This document shows positions 26,140 through 39,047 of a stretch of 40,493 nucleotides of DNA, piece after piece. The notes beneath the pieces were generated by a model that had not been told where the DNA came from, made no database searches, and worked only from the letters and a program-made list of their open reading frames with translations. This DNA comes from Rhodocyclaceae bacterium. Lineage in GTDB: Bacteria; Pseudomonadota; Gammaproteobacteria; Burkholderiales; Rhodocyclaceae. Position 1 is the first letter of the stretch, and each line of letters starts with the position of its first letter. A program made the position numbers and the translations under genes. The DNA is taken from contig JARRBR010000014.1 in NCBI GenBank assembly GCA_029982755.1, positions 1-40,493 on the forward strand. The letters are read 5' to 3'.

Positions 26140-29100
26140 TCACGCCATGCCGCGCAGCTCGCGCAGCAGCACCGACAGCATCGCCAGGTCGATGCTCGGC
26201 GCCGCGTGGATCTCGGCCAGCAGATGCTGGTAGCGCTCCAGCGCGACGGCCGCACGGCTGCGCCAGGCCGCGAGCATGGCCTCGACTTCGGTGCCCTCCG
26301 GCGCCAGCCGGATCGCCTCGCCGGCCAGCGTGCGCGCGAGCGCCGAGAGGTCGGTGCGCAGCGCGCCACGAGCCAGCTTCTGCCAGCGCGTCTCCGCCGG
26401 CAGCGCCGAAATCTGCCGCCCCAGCCAGTGCAGGTCGAGCTCGCCGCCGAGGGCGAAATACACCCGCGCCACGGTCGCCTCGTCCCGCCCGCTTTCCGCC
26501 GCGACCTCGACCAGGTCGAGCGCCGAATAGAGCTCGTCGAGCGCCGCCACCCGCCGCGCCAGGGACTCGGGCACGCCCTGCTCCACGCGGCGCGCAATCG
26601 ATTCGTCCAGCTCGGCACGGTAGGCCGGCGCGACGTACTCGCCCAGGCGCTCTGCGAGCGCCGCCACCCCCGGCGAGAAGTGCGCCAGCGTCGCCTGCAG
26701 GTCGGCCAGCCAGCGCCGCTGGCGCAGGAACCACAGCGTGCCGCGCTGCACCAGGCGTCCCGACTCAATGATCAGCTCGGTCTGCAGCGCGTTGTCGATG
26801 CGGTTGTCGAGCGCCTCGATGTCCTGCCACAGCCCCACCAGCCCGAACACCTCGCGCGTCGCCATGTAGGCGCGCACCACGTCCGCCGGCGCCGCGCCGA
26901 GCTCGCCCTTGAGCCGGCTGACGAAGGTGGGACCGACGCGGTTGATCATGCTGTTGATGACGTGCGTGGAGATGATCTCGCGGCGCAGCGGGTGGGCCTG
27001 GATCTGGGTGGCGAAGCGCTGACGCAGCGGCGCCGGGAAGTAGCGCTCGAGCGCGGTGCGGATGTAGGGATCCTCGGGAACGTCGGAAGCGAGCACCTCG
27101 TCGTAGAGCTCGATCTTGCTGTAGGCCAGCAGCACCGCGAGCTCGGGGTTGGTGAGCCCGATCCGGGCCGTCCTGCGTTCGGCGATCTCCTCGTCGTTTG
27201 GCAGGTACTCGAGCTTGCGGTTGAGGCGGCCGGCGTGCGCGAGCCGGCGCATGAACTCGGCCTGCTCGTCGAGCAAGGCCACGCCGCGCGCCCGCGTCAC
27301 CGACAGGATCTGGGTCTGCGCGTAGTTGTCGCGCAGCACCAGCGCGGCGACCTCGTCGGTCATGTCGGCGAGCAGCTGGTTGCGCTGCTTCATCGTCAGC
27401 TCGCCCTCGGCCACCACGCCGCCGAGCAGGATCTTGATATTGACCTCGTGGTCGGAGCAGTCCACGCCGCCGGAGTTGTCGATGGCGTCGGTATTGACCC
27501 GGCCGCCCTTCAAGGCGAACTCGATGCGGCCGAGCTGGGTCGCGCCCAGGTTGCCGCCCTCGCCCAGCACCTTGCAGCGCAGCTCGCCGCCATTGACCCG
27601 CACCGGATCGTTGGCGCGGTCGCCCACCGCGGCATCGGTCTCGGATGCGGCCTTTATGTAGGTGCCGATGCCGCCGTTGTAGAGCAGCTCGACCGGCGCG
27701 GCGAGGATGGCGCGGATGAGCTCGGTCGGCGTCAGGCGCTCGGCCTGGACGTCGAGCGCGGCGCGCACCTCGGGCGACAGCGAAATCGACTTGGCACTGC
27801 GCGACCACACGCCCCCGCCCGGCGAGATCAGGGACTTGTCGTAGTCGTCCCAGCTCGAGCGCGGCAGCGCGAAGAGGCGCGCACGCTCCTGCCACGAGCG
27901 CGCCGGGTCGGGGTCGGGATCGATGAAGACGTGGCGATGGTCGAAGGCCGCGATCAGCCGCGTCTGCCGCGACAGCAGCATGCCGTTGCCGAACACGTCG
28001 CCCGACATGTCGCCGATGCCGACGGCGGTGAAGGGTTCCTGCTGGATGTCCTTGCCCATCTCGCGGAAGTGGCGCTTGACCGCCTCCCAGGCGCCGCGCG
28101 CGGTGATGGCCATCTTCTTGTGGTCGTAGCCGACCGAGCCACCGGAGGCGAAGGCGTCGCCCAGCCAGAAGCCGTATTCGGCCGAGACCTCGTTGGCATA
28201 GTCGGAGAAGCTCGCCGTGCCCTTGTCCGCCGCCACCACCAGGTAGGGGTCGTCCTCGTCGTGGCGCACCACATCCGCCGGCGGCACCACCGCACCCTGC
28301 ACCAGGTTGTCGGTGAGATCGAGCAGGCCGCGCAGGAAGTTGCGGTAGCAGGCGATGCCCTCGGCGAGCAGCGCCTCGCGCCCGCCTTCCGCGGGCGGGC
28401 ACTTGACCACGAAGCCGCCCTTCGAGCCCACCGGCACGATCACCGCGTTCTTGACGATCTGCGCCTTGACCAGGCCGAGGATCTCGGTGCGGAAGTCTTC
28501 CATGCGGTCCGACCAGCGCAGTCCGCCGCGCGCGACCTTGCCGCCGCGCAGGTGCACGCCCTCGAAGCGCGGCGAATACACGAAGATCTCGAACATCGGC
28601 AGCGGCTGCGGCAGGTTGGGAATCTTCGACGGCAGGAACTTGAACGAGAGGTAGGCCTTGGGCGCGCCGTCCGCGCCGCGCTGGAACCAGTTGGTGCGCA
28701 GGGTCGCCTGGATGAGGGCGAGGAACTGGCGCAGGATGCGGTCCTCGTCGAGGTTGGCGACGTTGTTAAGATCGGCCTCGATGCCCGCCACCAGCGCCGC
28801 GCACTGCGCCTCGCGATCGCCTGCCAGCGCGGGGTCGAAGCGGGTGCGGAAGAGCTCGAACAGCGCCCGCGCGAGCTTCGGGTAAGCCGCCAGCGTCTGC
28901 TCCATGTAGGCCAGGCTGAAGGTGAAGGCGGCCTGGCGCATGTATTTGGCGTAGGCGCGCAGCACGCTGACCTCGCGCCACGACAGCCCGGCGAGCAGCA
29001 CCAGGCGGTTGAAGTCGTCGTTCTCCACCTCGCCCCGCCAGGCGCGCAGGAAGGCGTCCTGGAACAGCGGCCGCAAGTCGTGGATGTTCAGGTTCTCCGC

Positions 29101-30957
29101 GCCCGCATAATGCAGGCCGAAATCGTGGATCCACACCACGCGCCCGTCCTGGCGCTGGATGTCGGAGGGACGCTCGTCCATCACCCTCACGCCCATCCTC
29201 TCCAGCATCGGCAGGCTCTGCGACAGCGGCACCGGTGCGTCCAGCCGGTACAGGCGCAGGTTCAGGCGGCCGGCCGGGGCCTCGAGCGGCACGTAGAGGT
29301 TGAGCCCGAGCGCCTCGGCGTCGGCCAGTGCCTCCATCTGCTCGATGTCGAACACCGCCATGCGCGGCGAGTAGTCCTCGCGGTAGCCCGCCGGGAAGCC
29401 GCCGCCGTAGCGCCGCATCAGCGCCAGGCCGCGCTCCTCGCCGCACTGCTCGACCAGGGCCTGCTGCAGCTCGTCCTCCCAGCGGCGCGCGGCGCGGATC
29501 AGGCGCTGCTCGAGTTCGCGCACGTCGAAGGGCGGGATGGTCGAATCGGTCGTCCGTACCGTGATCAGGATGCGGGCGAGTGCGGAGTCGGAAAACTGCA
29601 CGTCGAATTCGGACGAACTGCCGTTGAAGGCGTCCATCAGCACCGCCTGCATGCGCTTGCGCTGGTCGGTGTTGTAGTGCTCGCGCGGCACATAGACGAG
29701 GCAGGAGACGAAACGCGCGAAGGGATCGCAGCGCACGAACAGCCGCGTGCGCAGGCGCTCGCCCAGGCGCAGGATGCCCATCGCGTGGGCGAAGAGCTCG
29801 TCGGTGCCGATCTGGAACAGTTCGTCGCGTGGATAGCGCTCGATGATGGTCTGCAGCGTCTTGGCGGCATGGCCGCCCGGCGGCAGGCCGGCACGCTCGA
29901 TCACGGCCTCGACCTTGCGCCGCAGCAACGGGATCTGCGCCGGCGTGGTGCCGTAGGCGGTCGACGCGAGCAGCCCGATCACCCGGCGCTCGCCGCACAC
30001 CAGGCCGTCGGCGTCGTACACCTTGACGCCGAGGAAATCGAGGTAGGCGGGCCGATGCACCGTCGACCGCGTATTGGACTTGGTGATCGTCAGCACGCCG
30101 GGCAGGTGCGCCTGCGCCTTGAGTTGCGGCGGCAGCGCCGCGAACGAGCGCGACTGCCCGTCCTCGCCCTCGCCGCGCAGCAGCCCCAGGCCGGAGCCGG
30201 GGACGATGCGCAGCTCGTTGCCCTCCTCGCTGCCGACGAGCTCGTAGTCGCGGCAGCCGAGCAGCACGAAGTTGTCCGCCGCCAGCCATTCGAGGAAGGC
30301 GCGCGCCTCGGCCCGCTCCCCGGCATCGAGCGTGGCCGGGATGGTGTCGATGCCGGCGATGATTTCCTGCAGCCGCTCGCGCATCCGGGCCCAGTCGGTG
30401 ACCGCCGCACGCACGTCGGCGAGCACGTGCTCCAGGCCTTCGCGCAGGGCCTGAAGGTCCGCCGGGTCGGTGCGCCGGTCGACCTCGAGGTGCATCACCG
30501 ATTCTGGCTCCGCCTCGCTGTCCCCGCGTTCGGCCAGGCGCAGCAATCGCCCTTCCTCGTCGCGCACGACGCGCAGCACCGGGTGGATGATCAGGTGCAG
30601 CGTCAGGCCCTGGCGGTTGATCTCCATGGTCACCGAGTCGACCAGGAAGGGCATGTCGTCGCCGACGATCTCGATGACCGTGTGCGCCGACTCCCAGCCA
30701 TGCTCGTCGAGCCGGGGATTGAACACGCGCACGGCGCTGCCCGCGCTGCGACGGGCGATGAAATGCCACTGGCTGAGTACGGCGCCGTAGAGGTCCGACA
30801 CCGACAGGGCCTCGAGGTCCTCCGGGTCCACCTGGGCGAAGAATCGCGCCGCGAACGCGCCGACCGCCTGTGCCTGTTCGGCCGGCAGACGCGCGCCGAT
30901 CTGCTCCACGACCGCCTCCACGTTCGCGGCCAGCCGGATCTTCTCCCTTTGTTCCAT
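26140..30957 (-). CDS. gdhB: NAD-specific glutamate dehydrogenase, large (~180 kDa) type
   Basis: The 1605-residue product is the giant NAD-GDH class known from Streptomyces and Pseudomonas (about 1600 residues). It oxidises glutamate to 2-oxoglutarate and ammonia for catabolism. The N-terminal ~700 residues are the ACT-like regulatory half; the catalytic dehydrogenase segment lies around 690-1150, with GGLRWSDRMEDFRTEILGLVKAQIVKNAVIVPVGSKGGFVVK (Lys near 840-850) and the nucleotide fold AVGIGDMSGDVFGNGML (near 975). The helical C-terminal third is typical. I chose the ATG at 30955-30957 after AGGGGGCACGTG; the upstream frame to 31014 adds 19 unlikely residues. The symbol follows Pseudomonas usage. 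Confidence 0.95.
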   Translation of the reverse strand: MEQREKIRLAANVEAVVEQIGARLPAEQAQAVGAFAARFFAQVDPEDLEALSVSDLYGAVLSQWHFIARRSAGSAVRVFNPRLDEHGWESAHTVIEIVGDDMPFLVDSVTMEINRQGLTLHLIIHPVLRVVRDEEGRLLRLAERGDSEAEPESVMHLEVDRRTDPADLQALREGLEHVLADVRAAVTDWARMRERLQEIIAGIDTIPATLDAGERAEARAFLEWLAADNFVLLGCRDYELVGSEEGNELRIVPGSGLGLLRGEGEDGQSRSFAALPPQLKAQAHLPGVLTITKSNTRSTVHRPAYLDFLGVKVYDADGLVCGERRVIGLLASTAYGTTPAQIPLLRRKVEAVIERAGLPPGGHAAKTLQTIIERYPRDELFQIGTDELFAHAMGILRLGERLRTRLFVRCDPFARFVSCLVYVPREHYNTDQRKRMQAVLMDAFNGSSSEFDVQFSDSALARILITVRTTDSTIPPFDVRELEQRLIRAARRWEDELQQALVEQCGEERGLALMRRYGGGFPAGYREDYSPRMAVFDIEQMEALADAEALGLNLYVPLEAPAGRLNLRLYRLDAPVPLSQSLPMLERMGVRVMDERPSDIQRQDGRVVWIHDFGLHYAGAENLNIHDLRPLFQDAFLRAWRGEVENDDFNRLVLLAGLSWREVSVLRAYAKYMRQAAFTFSLAYMEQTLAAYPKLARALFELFRTRFDPALAGDREAQCAALVAGIEADLNNVANLDEDRILRQFLALIQATLRTNWFQRGADGAPKAYLSFKFLPSKIPNLPQPLPMFEIFVYSPRFEGVHLRGGKVARGGLRWSDRMEDFRTEILGLVKAQIVKNAVIVPVGSKGGFVVKCPPAEGGREALLAEGIACYRNFLRGLLDLTDNLVQGAVVPPADVVRHDEDDPYLVVAADKGTASFSDYANEVSAEYGFWLGDAFASGGSVGYDHKKMAITARGAWEAVKRHFREMGKDIQQEPFTAVGIGDMSGDVFGNGMLLSRQTRLIAAFDHRHVFIDPDPDPARSWQERARLFALPRSSWDDYDKSLISPGGGVWSRSAKSISLSPEVRAALDVQAERLTPTELIRAILAAPVELLYNGGIGTYIKAASETDAAVGDRANDPVRVNGGELRCKVLGEGGNLGATQLGRIEFALKGGRVNTDAIDNSGGVDCSDHEVNIKILLGGVVAEGELTMKQRNQLLADMTDEVAALVLRDNYAQTQILSVTRARGVALLDEQAEFMRRLAHAGRLNRKLEYLPNDEEIAERRTARIGLTNPELAVLLAYSKIELYDEVLASDVPEDPYIRTALERYFPAPLRQRFATQIQAHPLRREIISTHVINSMINRVGPTFVSRLKGELGAAPADVVRAYMATREVFGLVGLWQDIEALDNRIDNALQTELIIESGRLVQRGTLWFLRQRRWLADLQATLAHFSPGVAALAERLGEYVAPAYRAELDESIARRVEQGVPESLARRVAALDELYSALDLVEVAAESGRDEATVARVYFALGGELDLHWLGRQISALPAETRWQKLARGALRTDLSALARTLAGEAIRLAPEGTEVEAMLAAWRSRAAVALERYQHLLAEIHAAPSIDLAMLSVLLRELRGMA

Positions 30958-31116
30958 CACGTGCCCCCTGTCGATGATCAGGACACGGCAAGGCGCACGG
31001 CAGGGCTCCGGCAATCGAGGTAACGGAGTTGCGTATCGCGTCGCCGTTCAAGAAAAGGACAGGCTAGGCGATGCCCATCGACCCGGATAGGCGAGTTTTC
31101 CCTATGTCGGCGGCGG

Positions 31117-31163
31117 GCGCGAGCGGGCCGCGAGGGTATCGCCCCCCGGCGGCCCGCTCGCGC
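31117..31163. repeat. 15-bp inverted repeat upstream of the glutamate dehydrogenase gene
   Basis: GCGCGAGCGGGCCGC (31117-31131) and GCGGCCCGCTCGCGC (31149-31163) are exact inverted copies with a 17-base loop. It lies about 160 bases upstream of the dehydrogenase start and downstream of the isochorismatase-like gene. Confidence 0.7.
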
Positions 31164-31177
31164 GGGATCCCCAATCT

Positions 31178-31210
31178 GCGGGAGCCGGAGACGATGCCTC
31201 CGGCTCCCGC
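31178..31210 (-). terminator. 13-bp stem-loop after the isochorismatase-like gene
   Basis: GCGGGAGCCGGAG (31178-31190) and CTCCGGCTCCCGC (31198-31210) pair perfectly with a seven-base loop, 11 bases beyond the stop codon. No U tract follows; it is probably the transcript end of the thioesterase/AACS/hydrolase operon, helped by the next palindrome. Confidence 0.6.
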
Positions 31211-31221
31211 CGCAGGCCACG

Positions 31222-31770
31222 TCAACGGATGTAGTCGCGGTTGACCTCGCGGAACAGCTCGGTACCGCCGCGCTGCAGCCACTCGAAGGCGACCATCTCG
31301 CGCGACACGATCTCGATGCCGTGGCTGCGCATGCGTGCGAAGGCGAGGTCGCGATTGGCGGGATCGCGCGAGCCGGACGCCTCGGCGACGATGAACACCT
31401 CCTTGCCCGCCCAGCGCAGGTCGAGCGCGGTCTGCTGCACGCAGACGTGCGCCTCGGTACCGCACACGATCACCTGGCGGCGGGCGTCCACCGCAGTGCC
31501 GGCAAGGCAGCCGTCGGCCTGGGCCGAGAAGCACTGCTTGCTCACGTACTGCGCATTGGCGGTCACCGCCCGCACCGAATCCAGCGTGCCGCCGATCTTC
31601 TCGGGGAAGTGCTCGGTGACGACCACCGGCACGCCGATGCGCTCGGCCACCTGTGCCAGCCACACGCAGTGGGCCGCCACCTTCTCGCCGTCGTGAATCG
31701 AGGGCGCCAGCCGCGCCTGCACGTCCACGATCAGCAGCACGGATTTGTCACGGTTCATCAGCATGCTCAT
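31222..31770 (-). CDS. Isochorismatase-like cysteine hydrolase (YcaC-type)
   Basis: The 182-residue product has the isochorismatase-fold triad Asp16 (LLIVDVQARL), Lys78 (YVSKQCFSA) and Cys110 (CGTEAHVCVQQTALDL). The VTEHFPEKIGGTL segment and the overall length suit the YcaC/nicotinamidase-like hydrolases, whose natural substrates are mostly unknown. It starts six bases after the acetoacetyl-CoA synthetase stop, so it is the last gene of that operon. Whether it hydrolyses an amide or ester linked to acyl-CoA metabolism cannot be told. The first ATG is used; others lie at codons 3 and 5. Confidence 0.87.
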   Translation of the reverse strand: MSMLMNRDKSVLLIVDVQARLAPSIHDGEKVAAHCVWLAQVAERIGVPVVVTEHFPEKIGGTLDSVRAVTANAQYVSKQCFSAQADGCLAGTAVDARRQVIVCGTEAHVCVQQTALDLRWAGKEVFIVAEASGSRDPANRDLAFARMRSHGIEIVSREMVAFEWLQRGGTELFREVNRDYIR

Positions 31771-31776
31771 CGTCCC

Positions 31777-33753
<1,977 letters not shown>

Positions 33754-33769
33754 GATGTCTCCTCACCAT

Positions 33770-33788
33770 CAATCGGAACTTCGGATTG
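33770..33788. promoter_or_regulatory. Imperfect palindrome just upstream of the acetoacetyl-CoA synthetase start
   Basis: CAATCGGAACTTCGGATTG reads nearly the same on both strands, with mismatches only at its sixth/fourteenth positions and its centre. It ends 17 bases before the start codon and could be an operator or an mRNA hairpin. Confidence 0.4.
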
Positions 33789-33868
33789 TTCTGCGGGCCG
33801 TACGCCGCATGCAGGTCCCCGGTGTCCCCCGGTGCAGACCACGTCGCGGGATCGGCCAGGGCGCAGCC

Positions 33869-34276
33869 TCAGTCGAACAGCGCGCGCACCACGTCGGGAA
33901 TCGGCGACGACTTGCCGGTGCGCATGTCCATCCACACCGTCTTCGCCGAGCCCTCGCAGTAGACGCGATCCTCGCCTTCTACGAGCAGTTCGTACCAGGT
34001 CATCACGCTCGAACGCCCGGGCTCGCCGGCGTACATCTTGATGACGACCGTCGCAGGATAATTCACCGGCGCGAAGAAGGTGCACGCGGCGTTGATGATC
34101 ACCGGCCCGACCGGCTCTTCCGGGCTGACGCGGCAGCCCATCTGCTCGAGCCACTCCACGCGGGTCTGCTCGAAATAGCGGAAATACACCGTGTTGTTCA
34201 CATGGCCGTAGGCGTCCATGTCGCCCCAGCGCACCGGCATGCGCGTGGTGTAGATCAGCTTGGCCTGCTCGTTCAT
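33869..34276 (-). CDS. Hot-dog fold acyl-CoA thioesterase (4HBT/YbgC family)
   Basis: The 135-residue protein carries the 4-hydroxybenzoyl-CoA thioesterase signature: VRWGDMDAYGHVNNTVYFRYFEQTRVEWL, in which Asp19 or Asp21 is the catalytic Asp. The rest, VIINAACTFFAPVNYPATVVIKMYAGEPGRSSVMTWYELL, forms the beta sheet. It hydrolyses an acyl-CoA; substrate chain length cannot be read. GAGGAGAT is an excellent ribosome site. It faces ETF-QO across a 159-base region with a strong palindrome. Confidence 0.92.
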   Translation of the reverse strand: MNEQAKLIYTTRMPVRWGDMDAYGHVNNTVYFRYFEQTRVEWLEQMGCRVSPEEPVGPVIINAACTFFAPVNYPATVVIKMYAGEPGRSSVMTWYELLVEGEDRVYCEGSAKTVWMDMRTGKSSPIPDVVRALFD

Positions 34277-34316
34277 CCTGCGATCTCCTCTTTGTGTTTT
34301 GTGAGCAAGCTAATGT

Positions 34317-34336
34317 AACATACGGCCCCGTATGTT
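34317..34336. promoter_or_regulatory. 20-bp palindrome in the divergent thioesterase / ETF-QO promoter region
   Basis: AACATACGGccCCGTATGTT has two perfect 9-base arms around a CC centre. It sits 40 bases from the thioesterase start and 99 bases from the ETF-QO start, overlapping plausible -10 positions in both directions. Its size and symmetry suit a TetR-type repressor of fatty-acid or acyl-CoA genes; the regulator itself is not in the window. Confidence 0.65.
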
Positions 34337-34435
34337 GTGCAGCACCCGGCCAAGCCCGCGACAGGTGCGCCGGGCCCGTGCGAGCTTATAAACTGGTGGC
34401 ATCGACGTGCCCCGGGAAGGGAACAGGAGAACAGG

Positions 34436-36073
34436 ATGGAACGCGAATCGATGGAATTCGACGTGCTGATCGTCGGTGGCGGCCCGGCCGGGCTGGGCGC
34501 TGCGATCCGCTTGAAGCAACTGGCCGCGGCCAAGGGTCAGGAGATCTCGGTATGCCTGATCGAGAAGGCCGCCGAGATCGGCGCCCACATCCTGTCGGGC
34601 GCCGTCATCGACCCGCGCCCGCTCGACGAGCTGATCCCCGACTGGAAGGACAAGGGCGCCCCGATCACCACCGCGGTCACCGAGGACCAGGTCGTCTTCC
34701 TGACCGCGAAAGGCGCCTTCCGCAATCCGCCCGCGCTCACCCCCGACTGCTTCGACAACCACGGCAACTACATCGTGCGCCTGGGCAACGTCGTCAAGTG
34801 GCTCGGCGAGCAGGCGGAAGCCGCCGGCGTCGAGGTCTATCCGGGCTTTGCCGGCGCCGAGATCCTCTATGACGAAGCCGGTGCGGTGAAGGGCGTCGCC
34901 ACCGGCGACATGGGCCTGAACCGTGACGGCACCCCCGGCCCGCACCACCAGCCCGGCATGGAGCTGCACGCCAAGTACACCCTGTTCGCCGAAGGCTGTC
35001 GCGGCCATCTGGGCAAGCAGCTCGAGGCGAAGTTCAACCTGCGCGACGGCGTCGATCCGCAGACCTACGGCATCGGCATCAAGGAGCTGTGGGAGGTCAA
35101 GCCCGAGATGCATCGTCCCGGCCTGGTGGTGCACACCGCCGGCTGGCCGATGGACAACCGCACCTATGGCGGCGGCTTCATCTACCACCTCGAGGACAAC
35201 CTGGTGGCGCTGGGCTTCGTGGTCGGCCTCAACTACGAGAACCCGCACCTGTCGCCCTTCGACGAGATGCAGCGCTGGAAGACCCACGCCGAGGTACGCA
35301 AGCACATCGAGGGCGGCAAGCGCCTGGCCTACGGTGCGCGCGCCATCGCCACCGGCAACATCCAGAGCCTGCCGCGGCTCATCTTCCCGGGCGGCGCCCT
35401 GATCGGCGACGACGCCGGCTTCCTCAACGCCGCACGCATCAAGGGCACCCACACCGCGATCAAGTCCGGCATGCTCGCCGCCGAGGCCGCCTTCGAGGCG
35501 CTCGCCCACGAGCGCCAGCGCGACGCCCTCACCGCCTACCCGAGCGCCTTCCGCGACTCGTGGCTGTATGCCGAACTGCACAAGTACCGCAACTTCAAGC
35601 CGCTGATGAAGAAGGGCCTGGTCCTCGGCTCGCTGCTGTTCGGCATCGACCAGATGCTGTTCCGCGGCAAGGCGCCGTGGACGCTGCACAACAGCGCCGA
35701 TCACGACAAGCTGAAGCCGGCCTCCGAGTGCCCGAAGATCGACTACCCGAAGCCCGACGGCGTGCTGACCTTCGACCGCCTGTCCTCGGTGTTCCTGTCC
35801 AACACCAACCACGAGGAAGAACAGCCCTGCCACCTGCAGCTCAAGGACGCCTCGGTGCCGATCGCGATCAACCTCGCGAAGTACGACGCCCCCGAGCAGC
35901 GCTACTGCCCGGCCGGGGTGTACGAGATCGTGCACGAAGAGGCCGGCCCCCGCCTGCAGATCAACGCCCAGAACTGCATCCACTGCAAGACCTGCGACAT
36001 CAAGGACCCGACCCAGAACATCAACTGGGTCGTGCCGCAGGGCGGCGAGGGACCGATCTACCAGGGCATGTGA
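34436..36073 (+). CDS. etfD: Electron-transfer flavoprotein-ubiquinone oxidoreductase
   Basis: The 545-residue enzyme passes electrons from acyl-CoA dehydrogenases via ETF to ubiquinone. FAD-binding VLIVGGGPAGLGAAIRL is at about 10-26. MELHAKYTLFAEGCRGHLGKQL, GGALIGDDAGFLNAARIKGTHTAIKSGMLAAEAAF and YGARAIATGNIQSLPRL are family blocks. A C-terminal [4Fe-4S] ferredoxin domain has cysteines in YCPAGVYEI and NCIHCKTCDIKDP (about 491, 515, 518, 521). It ends GGEGPIYQGM as is usual. ATG 34436 follows AGGAG at eight bases; a longer frame starting at 34337 lacks support. It may be bound to the palindrome just upstream. Confidence 0.97.
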   Translation: MERESMEFDVLIVGGGPAGLGAAIRLKQLAAAKGQEISVCLIEKAAEIGAHILSGAVIDPRPLDELIPDWKDKGAPITTAVTEDQVVFLTAKGAFRNPPALTPDCFDNHGNYIVRLGNVVKWLGEQAEAAGVEVYPGFAGAEILYDEAGAVKGVATGDMGLNRDGTPGPHHQPGMELHAKYTLFAEGCRGHLGKQLEAKFNLRDGVDPQTYGIGIKELWEVKPEMHRPGLVVHTAGWPMDNRTYGGGFIYHLEDNLVALGFVVGLNYENPHLSPFDEMQRWKTHAEVRKHIEGGKRLAYGARAIATGNIQSLPRLIFPGGALIGDDAGFLNAARIKGTHTAIKSGMLAAEAAFEALAHERQRDALTAYPSAFRDSWLYAELHKYRNFKPLMKKGLVLGSLLFGIDQMLFRGKAPWTLHNSADHDKLKPASECPKIDYPKPDGVLTFDRLSSVFLSNTNHEEEQPCHLQLKDASVPIAINLAKYDAPEQRYCPAGVYEIVHEEAGPRLQINAQNCIHCKTCDIKDPTQNINWVVPQGGEGPIYQGM

Positions 36074-36151
36074 GTCGTCTGAAGGTTGGCCGGGACTTTC
36101 GCGGCTTCCCCCGCTCCACGCACACCCTCCGCACCGAGAGGGTCCGCGGGA

Positions 36152-36175
36152 GCGGCGGAAGCCGCGATGCTTTTT
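36152..36175 (+). terminator. Possible terminator after ETF-QO
   Basis: GCGGC-GGAA-GCCGC (36152-36165) is a tight five-pair hairpin with a stable tetraloop. Five bases of spacer are followed by TTTTT at 36171-36175. It lies 79 bases past the ETF-QO stop in a 195-base gap with no other feature I recognise. Confidence 0.4.
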
Positions 36176-36268
36176 CCACCCGACGCGGGCCTCCGGACCG
36201 ATGCGGAGGGCGATCGTCTCGACCCTTCCCCGGCCGGAGTCGCCCCGTACTCGCTTCCGAGCGCCGCG

Positions 36269-36832
36269 CTAGTTCCGCCGCGCCGCCTGCATCGCCGCGC
36301 GCACGAAGCGCGTCTTCGCCCTGGCGTAGGCCACGCGGTCGTCGGGGTGCTCGGCCGCAATCCGCAGCTTCAGCGCGCCGTAGGCCCGCGCCGCCTCGGG
36401 ATGGGCCCGCAGGTAGTCGCGGAACAGCAGGCGCTCCCACTCCGACGAGCCGGCCTCGAGAAAATGGATGTGATGCGTGCGCCGGCCCGCCGCGTCGCGG
36501 CGGATGAACCAGGCGTAGTCCATTCCCGGCAGCCCGTGCTCGGGCGCCCGCCAGAAGAACTCGTAAGCTTCGGCCTGCAGCAGCGGCGCGATGCGCTGGG
36601 CCACGTCCTCCATCGAACGCACCTCCACCAGCATGTCGATGATCGGCTTCGCCGCCAGGCCGGGCACGGCAGTGCTGCCGAAATGCTCGATGCGGCCGAT
36701 CAGCTCCGCCGGCAACAGCGCGCGCAGATGCGCCGCTTCCTCTGCGAACAGCGCCGGCCAGGCCGGATCGTAGGGCACGATCTCGACCGGCTCGTGCAGC
36801 GCGCGTTCGACATGGCGTGGGGTCGGCCTCAT
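36269..36832 (-). CDS. GrpB family (UPF0157) nucleotidyltransferase-fold protein
   Basis: The 187-residue product matches GrpB/UPF0157: VEIVPYDPAWPALFAEEAAHLRALL, then IGRIEHFGSTAVPGLAAKPIIDMLVEV (the GS...D-x-D-like nucleotidyltransferase core, here KPIIDMLV), and THHIHFLEAGSSEWERLLFRDYLRAHPEAARAYGALK. The family is assumed to have a nucleotidyltransferase-like fold; some members are linked to coenzyme A metabolism as dephospho-CoA kinase fusions. Start at 36830-36832. TATAGT lies eight bases ahead on the minus strand, so the transcript could be nearly leaderless. Confidence 0.9.
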   Translation of the reverse strand: MRPTPRHVERALHEPVEIVPYDPAWPALFAEEAAHLRALLPAELIGRIEHFGSTAVPGLAAKPIIDMLVEVRSMEDVAQRIAPLLQAEAYEFFWRAPEHGLPGMDYAWFIRRDAAGRRTHHIHFLEAGSSEWERLLFRDYLRAHPEAARAYGALKLRIAAEHPDDRVAYARAKTRFVRAAMQAARRN

Positions 36833-37006
36833 GGGCGGAACTATAGTGTTTTCGCTCCCACATCGCCCGCAGGCGCCGTCGCGGGCAGCCATCGCCCACG
36901 CATGCAGCATCACGCGACCGGCGTCGTTCGCCTGTCGCCTGAACATACATACAGCCCACTGCTCTGCTATCCTTGCGCCCTTCGTGAATCCGGACAGGCC
37001 CGCAGC

Positions 37007-38995
<1,989 letters not shown>

Positions 38996-39047
38996 ACGCC
39001 CCGCCCGCCAGCTGCTGCCCTCCAACCGAATTCAAAGCTGAAGTGCA

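Noticed and set aside
30364-30957. A sigma-54 type (-24/-12) promoter ahead of the glutamate dehydrogenase, expected for nitrogen control
   Set aside because: The nearest candidate (around TGCCGTGCGCCTTGCC upstream of the start) lacks the essential GG of the -24 element.
36086-37006. A long N-terminal extension of ParE of 307 residues
   Set aside because: It runs antisense through grpB, has no family similarity, and the internal ATG at 37007 gives a normal ParE length.
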